Origin: Isoetes engelmannii
Lineage: Eukaryota > Streptophyta > Lycopodiopsida > Isoetales > Isoetaceae
Assembly (NCBI GenBank): GCA_011763485.2
Contig: JAANSK020206647.1
Location: 1-24,391, forward strand
DNA: 24,391 nt
Direction of reading: 5' to 3'
Part shown: one piece after another, positions 1 through 10,159 of the stretch
Numbering within the stretch: position 1 is the stretch's first letter
How the letters are laid out: each line of letters starts with the position of its first letter
Translations under genes and position numbers: made by a program
Notes under the pieces: model-generated
Told to the model about the DNA's origin: nothing
The model's database searches: none
Seen by the model: the letters and a program-made list of their open reading frames with translations, nothing else

Positions 1-162
1 GACCTTATTGGGCATAGTGCTCCATTGCAATTTAGGTTTTGGGTGAAGAATGGAAAGCCGATAATGCAGTATAAGATAAGGGCTGGAGATCCTGTATGGA
101 AACCGAAAGTTAAGGATATATTGGAAGGGGTAAGGGCCGAGACGAGGCCCGTGAGCCAATGA
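1..162 (+). other. Open reading frame cut by left window edge, unrecognised
   Basis: Frame 1 is open from the first base for 53 codons and ends at a TGA. The translation has a basic, aromatic character (for example FRFWVKNGKP and GDPVWKPKVKDI), but I do not recognise a family. The minus strand is also fairly open here, and the stretch lies inside what should be the internal region of a minus-strand LTR element, so chance openness is quite possible. No start codon choice can be made because the frame enters from outside the window. Confidence 0.15.
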
Positions 163-1037
163 TCCCAGATCATGCGGTTACTCAGGGCAATAATATTCGA
201 ACATCAGTTTCTCTAACTGAACCCTATGAAGTATATTCAAAAGGGTATGATAATATATTCACCAGAATATTATACTTTTAGGGCCTTGCCCCCTTGGTCG
301 GGCATTTAAAGATCCTAAGGCTTTACCTTACGAAATCCCATAACAAATCCTGGCCCGTATGATCTCCCCAATTACTCAAGCAACCATGTTGCTAGAACAC
401 CCCATTTTCTAGATTGCAGTACCTGGTACTGCCAACAAGTGCCCCTGGCCCTTGTTACAATAATTAATAATAAATATTAACTAAGCTAACTAATTACCAT
501 TAAACCCTTCAAATTGTAATGGCTGATAAAGGGATTTCTTTAATGGGCTGATAACGGGTCCTGGTTACCCTAAGCATAAAAAACAATTTCACAGAAACAG
601 AAAAACGGAGGATTTGGGGTTTTGGGCAAGATAGAATTGATCACTGCGGGCTGCTCGGTACTCCGATTGCCACGAAATTTGGCAGGTAAGCATTTCGGCC
701 CCCAAAGGCTCCTGCTCTTAAATTTTCAGCTCAAACCGAGCTCTTTTGCAAAATCCGTTTTTGCCAGGCCCCAGACCTGATTCAACAAGCCCTGCTTGTT
801 TAGTGACTCCTGAAGCAATTTCTAATTAGCTTCTCAGGTCCCCAGGAGCCTGAGGTACAAATCCTCAATCAAATCATGATGATTGATATATGCTCCACTA
901 CGCAATCATCGTACAAGAGCCCCTGGCTCTTTGAGATGCCTCCAGAACCTGCAACAAACACAAAGAATAAAAAAATTACTACCTTTCTAACGTACCACAA
1001 TTAACCTTGTTAATTGCCGCCACGGGAGGACGGGCTA

Positions 1038-1050
1038 GGCTCTGATACCA
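1038..1050 (-). other. Primer-binding site, initiator tRNA-Met type
   Basis: The minus strand reads TGGTATCAGAGCC, the classic plant LTR-retrotransposon primer site complementary to the 3' end of initiator tRNA-Met. It begins one base after the LTR terminus (plus-strand TGTAACAG at 1052), which is the normal spacing. This site fixes the orientation of the element as minus. Confidence 0.75.
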
Positions 1051-1051
1051 A

Positions 1052-1700
1052 TGTAACAGATTTGTGCATCCGGCACCAATCCACCGTTATAACCCCATGG
1101 AAGATGCGCAATCTGGCTACCATGAACCCCCTGGGTTCCCCACTCTTTGAATCCCCCGCACTCCCCATGCCAGACTCGCGTTGATCCCTCGGATCAAGCC
1201 TACTGCATATAGCAGTCTCCAATCGTTCCTAGAAAGATTCTCCATGTTGTTCTCTCCGTGAGATCCATGATCTCTTATATAGGGTACCCACTCTTGTGGC
1301 ATGCTGCCATGTATATGCATGCATGCATGTTGACTTGTGACACCTCCTTGTGCCACTTGTCCCTTAAGCCTCTAATCCTTAGGCTTAATGGTCCTATATG
1401 ACCTAGGGACCAACATATGTTTACAACATATGACTTATGACCTAGGGCCTAACTTAAGTTTGTAACACGCAGTTGCAAGTTATTAGACCTAGCTTACAAC
1501 GTTCCCCTAGTATGCTACACGCCAAGGGATCAGCTATGGGCAGACGGGTCTTTCTTGTCAGTCGGTCTATTTCCACCACCCACAACCAGGCGGGCTCTTA
1601 TGCACATGCTGCATTATTTGGGCATTAATGAGGTTAAACTAGAATCATCATAAAATGTTCTGGGTTTCTACCCCCTTTCCAATACACAAGGGATGTGACA
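1052..1700 (-). repeat. Long terminal repeat (5' LTR of minus-strand element), 649 bp
   Basis: On the minus strand the LTR starts TGTCACATCCC and ends with CTGTTACA, so it has the expected TG...CA ends and a short terminal inverted repeat (TGTAACA/TGTGACA). The primer site abuts its inner end, and a TATA motif lies inside. The outer boundary at 1700 is inferred from the terminal inverted repeat only. The partner LTR is outside the window, so this boundary could be off by some bases. Confidence 0.7.
1274..1282 (-). promoter_or_regulatory. TATA box of the LTR promoter
   Basis: The minus strand reads CTATATAAG, about 420 bp into the LTR and followed by about 220 bp to the LTR end. This is where the U3/R boundary promoter of a plant LTR is expected. 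Assignment rests on motif and position only. Confidence 0.45.
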
Positions 1701-1726
1701 GAGTAAACCGCGACAAAGTAAACCGC
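1697..1726. repeat. 15-bp imperfect tandem duplication at the LTR edge
   Basis: GACAGAGTAAACCGC is followed immediately by GACAAAGTAAACCGC, with one mismatch. It overlaps the outer LTR end by four bases, so it could reflect the target site or an older local duplication. Confidence 0.6.
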
Positions 1727-1760
1727 GTCCACATCACATCGAACTAGAATACTGAGAAAA

Positions 1761-1796
1761 AAATCAAATCAAATCAACTTAAATCGAATCAAATCG
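1761..1796. repeat. Degenerate (AAATC)n short repeat
   Basis: This is a run of AAATC and AATCG-like pentamers just outside the LTR. It is low-complexity sequence with no coding signal. Confidence 0.6.
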
Positions 1797-1926
1797 TATA
1801 TGATTAGGTTCATTCGCCAGTGGTCGATGATCTTGGGATCTAAAGGTTGTCTAAAGTCATCTAGAGCTATGGATATATGCAAATTCAGCTTAATACCGGG
1901 CATAGAAGCTGGCATTGCCTAACAGA

Positions 1927-2700
1927 TAGCCCACTCACCGGATCCTTGGTTGGCCCCCCAATCCTCTGGAGGTGTGCATGCTGCCGAGATGCTCGAGATT
2001 GCTGAAGATGCTCGGTATGCGAGCTTCACTGCTCTTGGGACGCTGAAATCGATCCAGCACTGCTGCAATGCGAATTGCTGAGGCTGGAATCCGAAAAGGG
2101 TAACTTTTGGGGTTCCTGCCTCTTTTAGCCAACGGTTTTAGGGCTAGGGTTTCGTAGCCATATGGGTGATTGCCATGTGGGAATATGACTTATAGTCACA
2201 TATTCTATAGGTATGTGCAATATAATGGATTCCAATGGTTGTGCCCCATGGCACAACCCTTTACGGAGGTCGTGTACATGTTGTCATCCTCGACCAACAA
2301 GGCAGTACAATATACGTATTTATACCATATATTATCCTGGACGTCACATTTCTCCACCTTGAATTGATGTTGTCTACAACATCACGAGTCTCCTCACTTT
2401 GGAAACCTGCATGATCCCGGTCGGACTCTCTTAAATGCATGCAATTAATATAATTACCTTAAGGTAATATTTCATGATATATTTTACTATCATTCAATTT
2501 ATCACAACATAGTAAGTCATTTATTAGGCCTTAGCTTACACATGCAATTTAATTTCTATTTATAATAGTAGTACCAAAGTTTTTAGGTATCCCCTACTTC
2601 TTTGTAACACACAATACGATTTTATGTGCTACAAGTTCCCGCAGTGCAACGTCCTGCCGTTAATGCGTTCTATTCGCCTGCAGGTTCAACACCACATTAG
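1927..2700 (-). other. Gene-free stretch, weakly LTR- or promoter-like on the minus strand
   Basis: There is no credible coding region. On the minus strand a TATAAATA motif (2317-2324) is followed about 180 bp later by GAAACCCTAGCCCTAAAACC (ends near 2125) and a short 65-codon frame (2132-1935) that I do not recognise. The arrangement of AT-rich upstream sequence, TATA, then GC-richer leader resembles an old LTR or a dead promoter, but no terminal repeats or primer site were found. Confidence 0.2.
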
Positions 2701-3059
2701 CATATATTTATGTTAAATTTATAATGGTTTTAAGGGAAACACCCCTTTTAATTACAGTTATATTAACTAAGATGAATGCAAGCAGTAGCTCCGTGCGTAG
2801 GAAGAGCATGGTTCTCCCATCGTGGCCGTGGAGACGAGCATTCTATTATGCCTAGGGTGATCTCTAATACCCACACCTTTCATCACCCTTGGCATAGAGG
2901 ATGGCTTCTTCCTCATAATGACCATAGACTAAAGGTGCTTTCCTATCATGCACGTTCCTAAATAACCTCTTATTTCTCAGATTGGTCTACTTCCATCTCA
3001 TTGGTAAGTAGACTTTAACCTACCTTTCACTCACCTATTGTGTCGGTGTCGACTAATTC
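2701..3059. other. Gene-free stretch, nothing recognised
   Basis: Only a 61-codon plus-strand frame at 2776-2961 occurs here. Its composition is unremarkable and I see no motifs or repeats. Confidence 0.3.
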
Positions 3060-3375
3060 GGTGACGAGTTAACCCTTGCATTGCTCCATAAAGTGTGATT
3101 CAGGATCTGATTGGAGTACCCATGTAGCGTCTTCCACATGTAAGTGCATATATTTGACCAAGTATTGGAGGAATTGTGATCTTCTTGTTTTCTTGAATGA
3201 TCTGTGAAGGAGGACTCCTGGAACAATCTCAAGTTGTTCATTGGACATTTTCGACAAAGTTGGTGTCTCCAATACTTCTCCAAATTTGAAGTATGCTTCT
3301 TTAGAAGACTTATCTGAAAACTATGTGGATTTTCAAATAAGCTGGTAAATCCAATTTGTAGGATTGGTTTCTGAC
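3060..3375 (-). mobile_element. Ty3/gypsy chromovirus fossil: end of integrase plus chromodomain
   Basis: Minus-strand translation gives SYKLDLPAYLKIH near 3366-3322, matching the conserved integrase C-terminal 'YKLdLP...kIHpVFHvS' segment of plant Ty3/gypsy elements. It is followed at about 3235-3075 by a chromodomain-like segment with RRSQFLQYLVKY and EDATW. This order (integrase tail, then chromodomain) is diagnostic of chromoviruses. The copy is broken and only the 3' end of pol is recognisable. No flanking LTR was found, so it is an old, heavily decayed remnant. Confidence 0.75.
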
Positions 3376-3709
3376 TATTTCGACATAATTGGCATTGTAG
3401 GCGGAGCTGGGCTAGTTGGTCGGACTGTAAGCTCCTAGATTTTTTCCTTTATCATATGATCTTTATCTATGCCCATTGTCTTGGGAACCAGTTCTCTCCG
3501 AGCTCAGTGCTTTGCAATTCTGCTTCTCACAATGACCGAGGGTTGAGGCCCTGGCAAGTTTTCTGATTTCATCATTTAGGTCCTCAATGTACCCTTCAAT
3601 GGTGTGCCTAACATCGCCACCGTGGGGTAGTAGACCTAATGTCATGGGGTCATTTAACTACCATTTTAGAAGCACAAAACTCATCTTGATGCTTTAGCTT
3701 CCAGTCATT

Positions 3710-3763
3710 GGGCTCATTGGTTTTGGGTTCATTGGTGGGCTCATTGGTTTTGGGTTCATTGCT
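3710..3763. repeat. 27-bp tandem duplication
   Basis: Two adjacent 27-bp units, each beginning GGGCTCATTGGTTTTGGG, differ at one base. The internal ATTGG/TTGGG pattern is itself repetitive. Confidence 0.8.
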
Positions 3764-5018
3764 TCGCCTCCTTGCCAAAGTTGCTCTAGGATTGAGTATA
3801 GAAGAGACATGAGGTCTATGCTAATAGATGGTGTAATGAACATACATACACTAATACCATACCGCGGGCAAAAATGTAACACAAAGCAGGAGTGCCCTTT
3901 GGGGCTTTCCTTTTGAGCGTTCTTGTCCAGGATGTTGCTGGTGAGATGAGCCTGCACCACTACACCCAACAAGCCCTGCCTCATGGACACTCCAAAATGC
4001 CCTAACTTGGACGCACGTGGTTGGGTTAGGTCGGGCCCAAGATTGCCTAATGGAAAACATGTTGTTGTATAGATGGGGACATGGGACATGCACAATTGCC
4101 ATTCGGTGTGTACGTCCATAGACTTGGGATTTGAAACGTGAAGGTTGCCCCGAAGGGCACCCTTGGAAGGAAGGGAAGTTCCTAGGCCAAGTAGGCAATG
4201 AGGTCTCTCGCTGCATGGGAACCAGAATATTAGCTTCTGGACTTGGAAGTCAAGGGCGTTAGCATACACATGGCAACTAGCTCTAAGACAAGGTCAAGCA
4301 GAACAATTTTGGTTCAAGCAAAACCATGTTGGTTCGACAAGTATTCAACATATCATCTTGTATGTTACACATTTCAGTGTATCTTCGATTCTATATTTCG
4401 TTTAATTCCACTTATGGAATCTAGCCTTCAAAAATATTATAACCAAATTGAAGAACCCGTGGTATATTAGACAAACCAATTCAAGCACATAGCATGTTCT
4501 CCTCATTCTATCCCCACAATTTGGAATATTCCCTTTGCACCCATCCTTTCTCATCATTGTCTTTACCTTGTGCCTCACTAAATGCGTTACAATTTGATAG
4601 GAATTTCTATTTTACACACTAAAAGGAATATATTCAATTGTATGCCAAAAAATCTCCTGAATCAAACTATGTACAAATTCACAGACTTACCAAAGAGATC
4701 ATGCTTCTCAAAATCCAGCCAAATAATATTCCCACGATCACGGCCAAAGACATTATTCACCTAAGCTTGCTCTCCCATGGACGCTAAAAAACTTCTTTCT
4801 TCTTCTTCTCCACGTGATCTTTTTTTCTTTTGTGTTGCTTATCTGAAATGGAAAAATAACTAGAATTTTCAAAATGTCCCTCGTTAAAAACATCCAGTTC
4901 TCTTATACGTTTTTTTTTTCTTTGTAAGTTATGTCTTACTTTCTTTTGGTCTATTTACTTATACATCATGTTAACGATGAGAGGTTGCACTACTAATATT
5001 TTTTAAAAATAAAATATA

Positions 5019-5038
5019 ATATATATATATATATATAT
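5019..5038. repeat. (AT)n microsatellite
   Basis: An alternating AT run of 20 bases, about 50 bp downstream of the carrier stop codon on the minus strand. It probably falls in the 3' untranslated region. Confidence 0.85.
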
Positions 5039-5088
5039 GTTGTCCTGTACAAAATACAATGCATGGAACAAACATTCATATCTATAAC

Positions 5089-8000
5089 TTAATCGGTATG
5101 CACAAATTGCCTTTTCCAGATTTTATCTCGTCGTTTGCTCCAGATCTTTGGTAGCAGAAGCCTGTCATCTTGTGTTCGAACAGGGTTGACAACCTATGTA
5201 ATATAAGTAGAGAAAATAAATAATCAACTAAGACCTAGCAAAGGAAGAAACAGTTGTTGAATCAAGAAGAATCAAACTGAAGTGTTTAGTTCAAGGAACA
5301 AGACTAATACAAAATGTTCACGTACCAATTTACAATATTCAAACAAGCCAAAGAAAAGCGCGGACATAAGGGAAACATGAATTGCTCGAGCACCCTGCAA
5401 TGGGAAGAATAAGACTATCAGTATAAATAACAATGGCATGCCATTTCTTTACTGCAAATAAAATGTTTATAAGAAGCAGCCCAGCACAACTGTGTCCTCT
5501 ATGATATGTGAGTTCATAGAACTTGGAACATACTAGTCCAGCAAAGAGCCCAGCTGGACCAGTTTCTTTCAAGGCTGAAGTTATTGCTGAAAGCATGCTT
5601 TGGGACATCCCACATTGCTGCTGTGTTTTAATGACGTCCAGCTGCATACAATCAAATAACAATTCTGGGTCATACATTGAATGATTGGAAATAGAGACAA
5701 AGCTGTATATCTAATCGGTTTCATTCTTACTGGCATTGTGCAAGTTGCAGCAGTGGCACCTGCAAATGCCCCAATAAGCAAGTGCTCTGGTGTTCTGAGA
5801 TAGAAAATATAATTAGGTAACAACATATACAATCCACCTGAAAAACATTTAGAAGTAAAGTAGGCATATAATTACATGAAAGTCCACCTAAATTACCATC
5901 TGAAATTGTAGTCCTCTAAATGCACCGCAAACAAACAGAAGTATGGCTGTGGTAGTATGTTTTAACTTAGCCAAAGGAAAGAAACCCGGTGGCATTTTGT
6001 TTAAGGTAAAAAAAAACTGTTAGAATGACCACTATCAAAGAATGTGTATTTATATGCCTGAGTAACACATGTAGAGTCCCTCCCTGTATAAAAGAAGGTC
6101 GGTATAAGTTTGGTATTCTGCAAAATGACCGTTGCCTTTGTTTTTTATCTGGGTATAAGGAACAGCAAACGATGGATCATTTCTGTATTCTTCTTTTATT
6201 GCTATAAGTCAATGATTTTTGCAATGGATATGGCATGGGTGAATACTCTGCTCAAAGTGTCAGCAACTTGGTCTTCTTGCCAGGTTTGCACTCAAGTTGC
6301 AACCCTTCAAAATCCTTTATAGTGTCAACGAGCTTCAACTGGCGTGAATTGATAATATTTTGAGTTTGGACATGTCTCAGAGTCTGTTGGTCAAAGCGAG
6401 CCATAAACTTTGAACCGAGTTAGGACTTATTGAGGAGTCTGGCTGCTGGGCTTGCTCTAAGTCCTCCCAGCTTTAGGCCAACTATTAATAGACCCTGACA
6501 ATGCAGCATCTCACTCAGATTCAGGTTCAAGATGCAGAGCGTTATTGGTTGATCAATATATGTGTGTACTAGTGGATATGACCAGAATCTAGGAAAGCAC
6601 TGGCAGCTTCTATGAATAGAGTGGCAGTCTGTTCTTATTTCTGTTTTTTGACATTTTTGTTCATGGTAAGAGGATATTCTAGAAAGCATCTGTAGAGAAA
6701 TACTTTCTCTCAGATTCTTAAGGGATCGTTTATGTAAAAAGCAGCGCTTTAACTTCAAAAAAACAAAAAAACAAAATAAACTTTGAACCCATAAAAGAAT
6801 GTCTCCACTTCTTGAGAGCATGAACCAAAGCAATCGATTCTTTTTCATAAGTGCTATACCCTTGTTCCGATGGTTTTAGCATACGGCTATCTATGATCCA
6901 GCAAACTACGGCCATAATCACGGAACAGAGAGATACCTCAAAATGGAGAATAGAAGTTTAAAGAGAACATAAAAGCTGCATGCAGTGGCAGAAGAGAAAT
7001 CTGAAAGGTACAAAGGGAAGTAAGCCCTAAATTAGAGAGTCATACTGCTCCTACCCTATTAACATACGGGCACTGATCTTGTCGCTATTGGGGTGTCTTT
7101 GCCCCTTAGGTGTTCTAAATCATGACATGATAAATGTCATGCCTAAGGCAGGTCAATATAAACAAAATAGAATTGCTATATCATATTATATTTTCCAAAT
7201 TTGATAAAGGTAAGAGACATGTGTTGCTTACGTCAGTTTTTCGATCTTCCTTTGTGACTGAATATAGTTTCTTATTTGCTCGTAGACGCTGAACTATAAA
7301 GCAAATAGTAAACATAATGTTACATGTTTGAGTCTTAAAGACCCAGCCAATTAAACAAGACAAGTACCTGAATCACTATTTCTGGAATATCCCTCAACAA
7401 TGTAGGCCAGAAACCTCGGTATAATCCACCAGTGCCTTCCTTTTTAAGGATACATCTGAATGCATCAAACACTGCCAAATAATAGACATACTGGAGTAAG
7501 AAATGTCAATATTCGTGCAAGAATTACTGTGAGACAAAAGAATCATAATTGAAGCTTTTCCTCTTCCCAAGTCATTCAGGGAAAGCCTAAATATTTCAAC
7601 ATGCATACCATTATCATACATGTATGCTTGCACCTTGTGCTTTATAGTATCAGCAGGAACCTGCAAAACTGTTTATTCAGTAAACAATCGGCATCAAGTT
7701 GTTATTTTAAAGTGAAAGCGATGTATGGATCAAAAAAATAGAGAGAACTAACCCGTATGACAGATGCAACAACCGTGCCAATTGAAGCTGATGCAATATG
7801 GACTAATCCAGCTGGCAACCATTTTTCCAGGTTAACCTTTGAAGCTACAGGAGGATGCAGATAGTTATAATAGACTAAGAAAAGTGGCAATTCCACAGGT
7901 CACAGGATTGGTGATCACTCACTTTCATATGCTAGAAAGTACAGAAAAGCATTAGGAACAGTTCCAATCACAGCAACAGTGAGCCCTCGATAAAGATCTT

Positions 8001-8193
8001 TTGGCCCTTTGAATAACCAGTTGTTCATCTCAAGTGGGCCAAACTCTATGCTATTCTCCAAAATCTTGTTCTTCCACTTTGCTAGTCTCTTTGGTGGATC
8101 TTTTACTTGCAATCTGGTTTTAACAGTATCAATAGGGTGACCACCAACCTTCATTCAAGGACAAGTAATCTATGTACAGTGAGACACAATGGC

Positions 8194-8266
<73 letters not shown>

Positions 8267-8810
8267 GCACTAATGAGTGATATCATTAGGGAAGAAAGAG
8301 AAAGAACATTAGTGATTAGTCACAATATCAGGAAAGAAGTACCTGAGATAATGTTCTTGCCATGCTACCAGCAAAGACATGGTTCAAAAGTGCCCCTGCA
8401 ACTGAAGGATCAGCACTGGCAAAATATGTTAAATTTTCTGGGTGAGCAGAGTTGCCATGACTTGGCAATGAATCTACATGCTGGTGTGCTTCAGTAACAT
8501 GAATAGAAGAAGTCGATTCAGCACCTGCCTGTTTCTTATCCACTAATAATTTCCGATTGCTTGTTCTTGTTCTGATTTGGGCACCAAATGCAGATTGTTC
8601 TTGCCACATTCTGGAGGCCATGCTCCATACCTGGCAGACAACTGATTGAATAGTCTTAGCAGACTCGCCTTTCCATAAAATATGCTCTAAGAAACGTCTG
8701 TTTTCCAATTCAAAATCCTTAGTGAGAAGAATTACCATTGTGTATACTGAATGCTTGGGAACATGCAATTGAGCTTTCCCGGTTTGCAGATGCGGAGAAA
8801 CGAAATTCAG
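5089..8810 (-). CDS. Mitochondrial carrier family protein, SAM-carrier-like (5' end not found)
   Basis: Likely a six-helix inner-membrane (mitochondrial or plastid) solute carrier. Exons in phase: 8810-8343, 8148-7923, 7844-7753, 7660-7609, 7471-7368, 7293-7232, 5794-5731, 5641-5534, 5394-5326, 5193-5089, giving about 449 residues and TAA. All ten have GT-AG borders with matching phases. Three carrier repeats carry signatures HPIDTVKTRLQ, VPADTIKHKVQ and MPLDVIKTQQQ, each completing PX[DE]XX[KR]. The cytoplasmic-gate motifs YETSK, YEQIR and FEYCK are also all present. LLRDIPEIVIQFSVYEQIR and EHLLIGAFAGATAA resemble plant S-adenosylmethionine carriers; the substrate is inferred from that likeness. 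About 150 residues precede the carrier domain (ELENRRFLEHILWKGESAK). The C-terminus is a basic tail (LPKIWSKRRDKIWKRQF). The first exon border is tentative and no initiator ATG was found, so the N-terminus is incomplete. Confidence 0.85.
6232..6925 (-). mobile_element. Ty3/gypsy RNase H-region fossil inside a carrier-gene intron
   Basis: Minus-strand translation near 6875-6770 reads PSEQGYSTYEKESIALVHAL followed by KKWRHSFMGSKFI, the conserved Ty3/gypsy RNase H start. Near 6282-6232 it reads WQEDQVADTLSRVF, matching the 'N.VADALSR' segment that ends this domain. It is a broken fragment with no LTRs, lying entirely within the 1437-bp intron 5795-7231 and in the same orientation as the gene. 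It explains why that intron is roughly ten times longer than its neighbours. Confidence 0.8.
8197..8264. repeat. (GAAA)17 microsatellite in a carrier-gene intron
   Basis: Seventeen uninterrupted GAAA units. On the gene's strand this is a (TTTC)n polypyrimidine tract lying about 48-115 bases upstream of the intron's AG acceptor (intron 8342-8149). The perfect array implies recent expansion and probable length polymorphism. Confidence 0.95.
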
Positions 8811-8853
8811 CTTACATCACAATTATAGAAAAGCAACAGACAGAATTGGCTAC

Positions 8854-8881
8854 CTGATTTGCTGACGAGTCCCAGATATTC
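8854..8881 (-). CDS. Tentative additional upstream exon of the carrier gene
   Basis: A 28-base segment bounded by AG (AAGCTCAG) and a GTAGCC donor on the minus strand. It reads (x)NIWDSSANQ and joins in phase to the next exon (LNFVSPHLQTGKAQ). The pyrimidine tract before it is poor and there is no start codon, so it could be chance. If real, the gene continues further right into the LINE-filled gap. Confidence 0.3.
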
Positions 8882-9357
8882 CTGAGCTTGATGCCGGATA
8901 TACCTAGTTATAGGCCATACGGATATACATAAGAATCATGTGGGCGCTTCAGAATGCGACAAATTTTCGAGTATCAACTGGTCCTCGATCTCCTTAATGT
9001 GGGGATTGACCATAGATTGGCCATTTTGTTTTTGAAATGGGAATATGCACTAGAATGGTAACATTGTGGAAGTGAACAAAAGTGTGACTTCTAGTCCTCT
9101 ATCCATGAGAAAGGACTCGTTCATGAAATAACAAGGATTCATTTGAGGAGTGTTCAACTAGACACTGCTATGCCTTTCAAGTTTCTAAGAAATGAATTTG
9201 AGTTTAGAAGAATACTTTGCTTGCACACAAGTATTTAGCACTCGCATATTTGCTACCATCTCTATAATTCAGCAAAACTAAGAGTTATCTAAGAGTGGAT
9301 TCTAAGTTCCAAGTCAAGGCAGAAACATATGTAGATTCTTAAGAGAGCAAGATCACA
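8882..9357. other. Gene-free stretch, nothing recognised
   Basis: No open frame of note on either strand and no repeat. It may be an intron or former upstream region of the carrier gene. Confidence 0.3.
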
Positions 9358-9928
9358 TCAAATGCCCGGTTTAGGCCGGGAGTGAGTCCCCTTTGCCCTT
9401 GCTGTGGCATTCGGAGTGAGTTCATTGAGCATTGTTTGGTCTTGTGCCCCTACCTGCAAGGCGCCTGGGATTGGTTCAGGGCCTTGTTTCAGGTCGGGTT
9501 GTCTAGCCAGCAGCTGCTTCTTCATCTGTATCCTGCTTCTTGGTCCTCTCTTAAGCAGCGAGCTTTGCATTTGTGTGTGGCCTGGTTGGTTTGGTTGATT
9601 TGGAAGCGGCGCCGTCTGTGGATTTTTCAGGGGATTCAGCAGTCTTCGGCCTCCCTTGTTCCTCGGCTTAGACATAAGCTATTTCAGAGTTTTCTTGTGT
9701 TTTCTGGTTCAGCAGAGAATAAGTTCTTCATCTGGCGAGATCTTTTGAGGATTGTGGATGAGAATGGTGAGTTTGTACATAACCAGTGATGCAGGTGGAT
9801 TTGTTTTTGTGTTGAGTCATTTTTTGCGGAGTGTTGAGGTATCTCTGCTTCTTCGGGGAAGTCACCTTTCCTCCTCACTCCGTTTGTACCATTATTATTC
9901 TTTAATATATTGGCTTGAAAAAAAAAAT
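9358..9928 (+). mobile_element. 5'-truncated L1-type LINE, 3' end only
   Basis: A plus-strand frame (9382-9789) encodes the zinc-knuckle region that closes plant LINE reverse transcriptases (zf-RVT type): CPCCGIRSEFIEH followed by CLVLCPYLQGAWDW, then RALHLCVAWLVWLIWKRRR. The 3' end has the AT-rich TTTGTACC...TTTAATATATT region typical of plant L1 tails and an A10 tract at 9918-9927. The reverse transcriptase proper is absent, so this is a severely 5'-truncated copy. No target-site duplication was found by eye. The zinc-knuckle region is laid out like that of the LINE at 21834-23850. Confidence 0.8.
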
Positions 9929-10159
9929 TCCTATGCAAGTTTCTAGCAGGCCTCTGTTCGACTCCATCCTATGCTCTATGCAGGTCGTGAGAGCTGCCTG
10001 CCGGCGAGGCCAGAGTCTTTAGCTTAACCGGATCCGCAGGCCAGTTTATTGGAACCCAGAATGCTTGACCCTGTTGTGATTCTTGCCTGGAATGAACGCC
10101 AGATGTCATCTCTCATTGGTTGAAACTCAAGAATCTCTCACCCACTTTCCTTGACGGTT
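9929..10159. other. Gap between two LINE fragments
   Basis: No coding signal. It probably contains the 3' tail of the minus-strand LINE to its right, but no poly(A) marks where that element ends. Confidence 0.3.

Larger units (their letters stand above)
1..1700 (-). mobile_element. 5' part of an LTR retrotransposon, running off the left edge
   Basis: Read on the minus strand, this is an LTR (1700 down to 1052), then a primer-binding site directly after it, then internal sequence continuing leftwards out of the window. The roughly 1 kb of internal sequence shows no clear gag frame, so it may be a long untranslated leader or decayed coding DNA. Copia versus gypsy cannot be decided because no pol sequence is visible. 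The second LTR is not in the window, so age cannot be estimated from LTR divergence. Confidence 0.6.
3376..5088. other. Gene-free region downstream of the carrier gene
   Basis: No recognisable gene. The longest frame is 191 codons on the minus strand (4269-3694). Its C-terminus holds two NPKPMSP motifs produced by the 27-bp tandem repeat at 3710-3763; the rest matches nothing I know. The 3' untranslated region of the carrier gene should lie just below 5089. The part near 3376-3650 could be more of the chromovirus but shows no motif. Confidence 0.3.

Noticed and set aside
1010-1356. Overlapping minus-strand frames of 70 and 79 codons
   Set aside because: They lie across the LTR and its primer site in different frames, with no protein motif.
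2107-2130. AAACCCTAG-like sequence on the minus strand, considered as an interstitial telomere repeat
   Set aside because: Only about one full unit is present with irregular neighbours, so it is not an array.
8189-8497. 102-codon plus-strand frame with KERK repeats
   Set aside because: It is the antisense shadow of the (GAAA)n microsatellite and the carrier exon on the opposite strand.
9358-9675. 105-codon minus-strand frame with PNQPNQPG
   Set aside because: Antisense of the LINE zinc-knuckle coding region.
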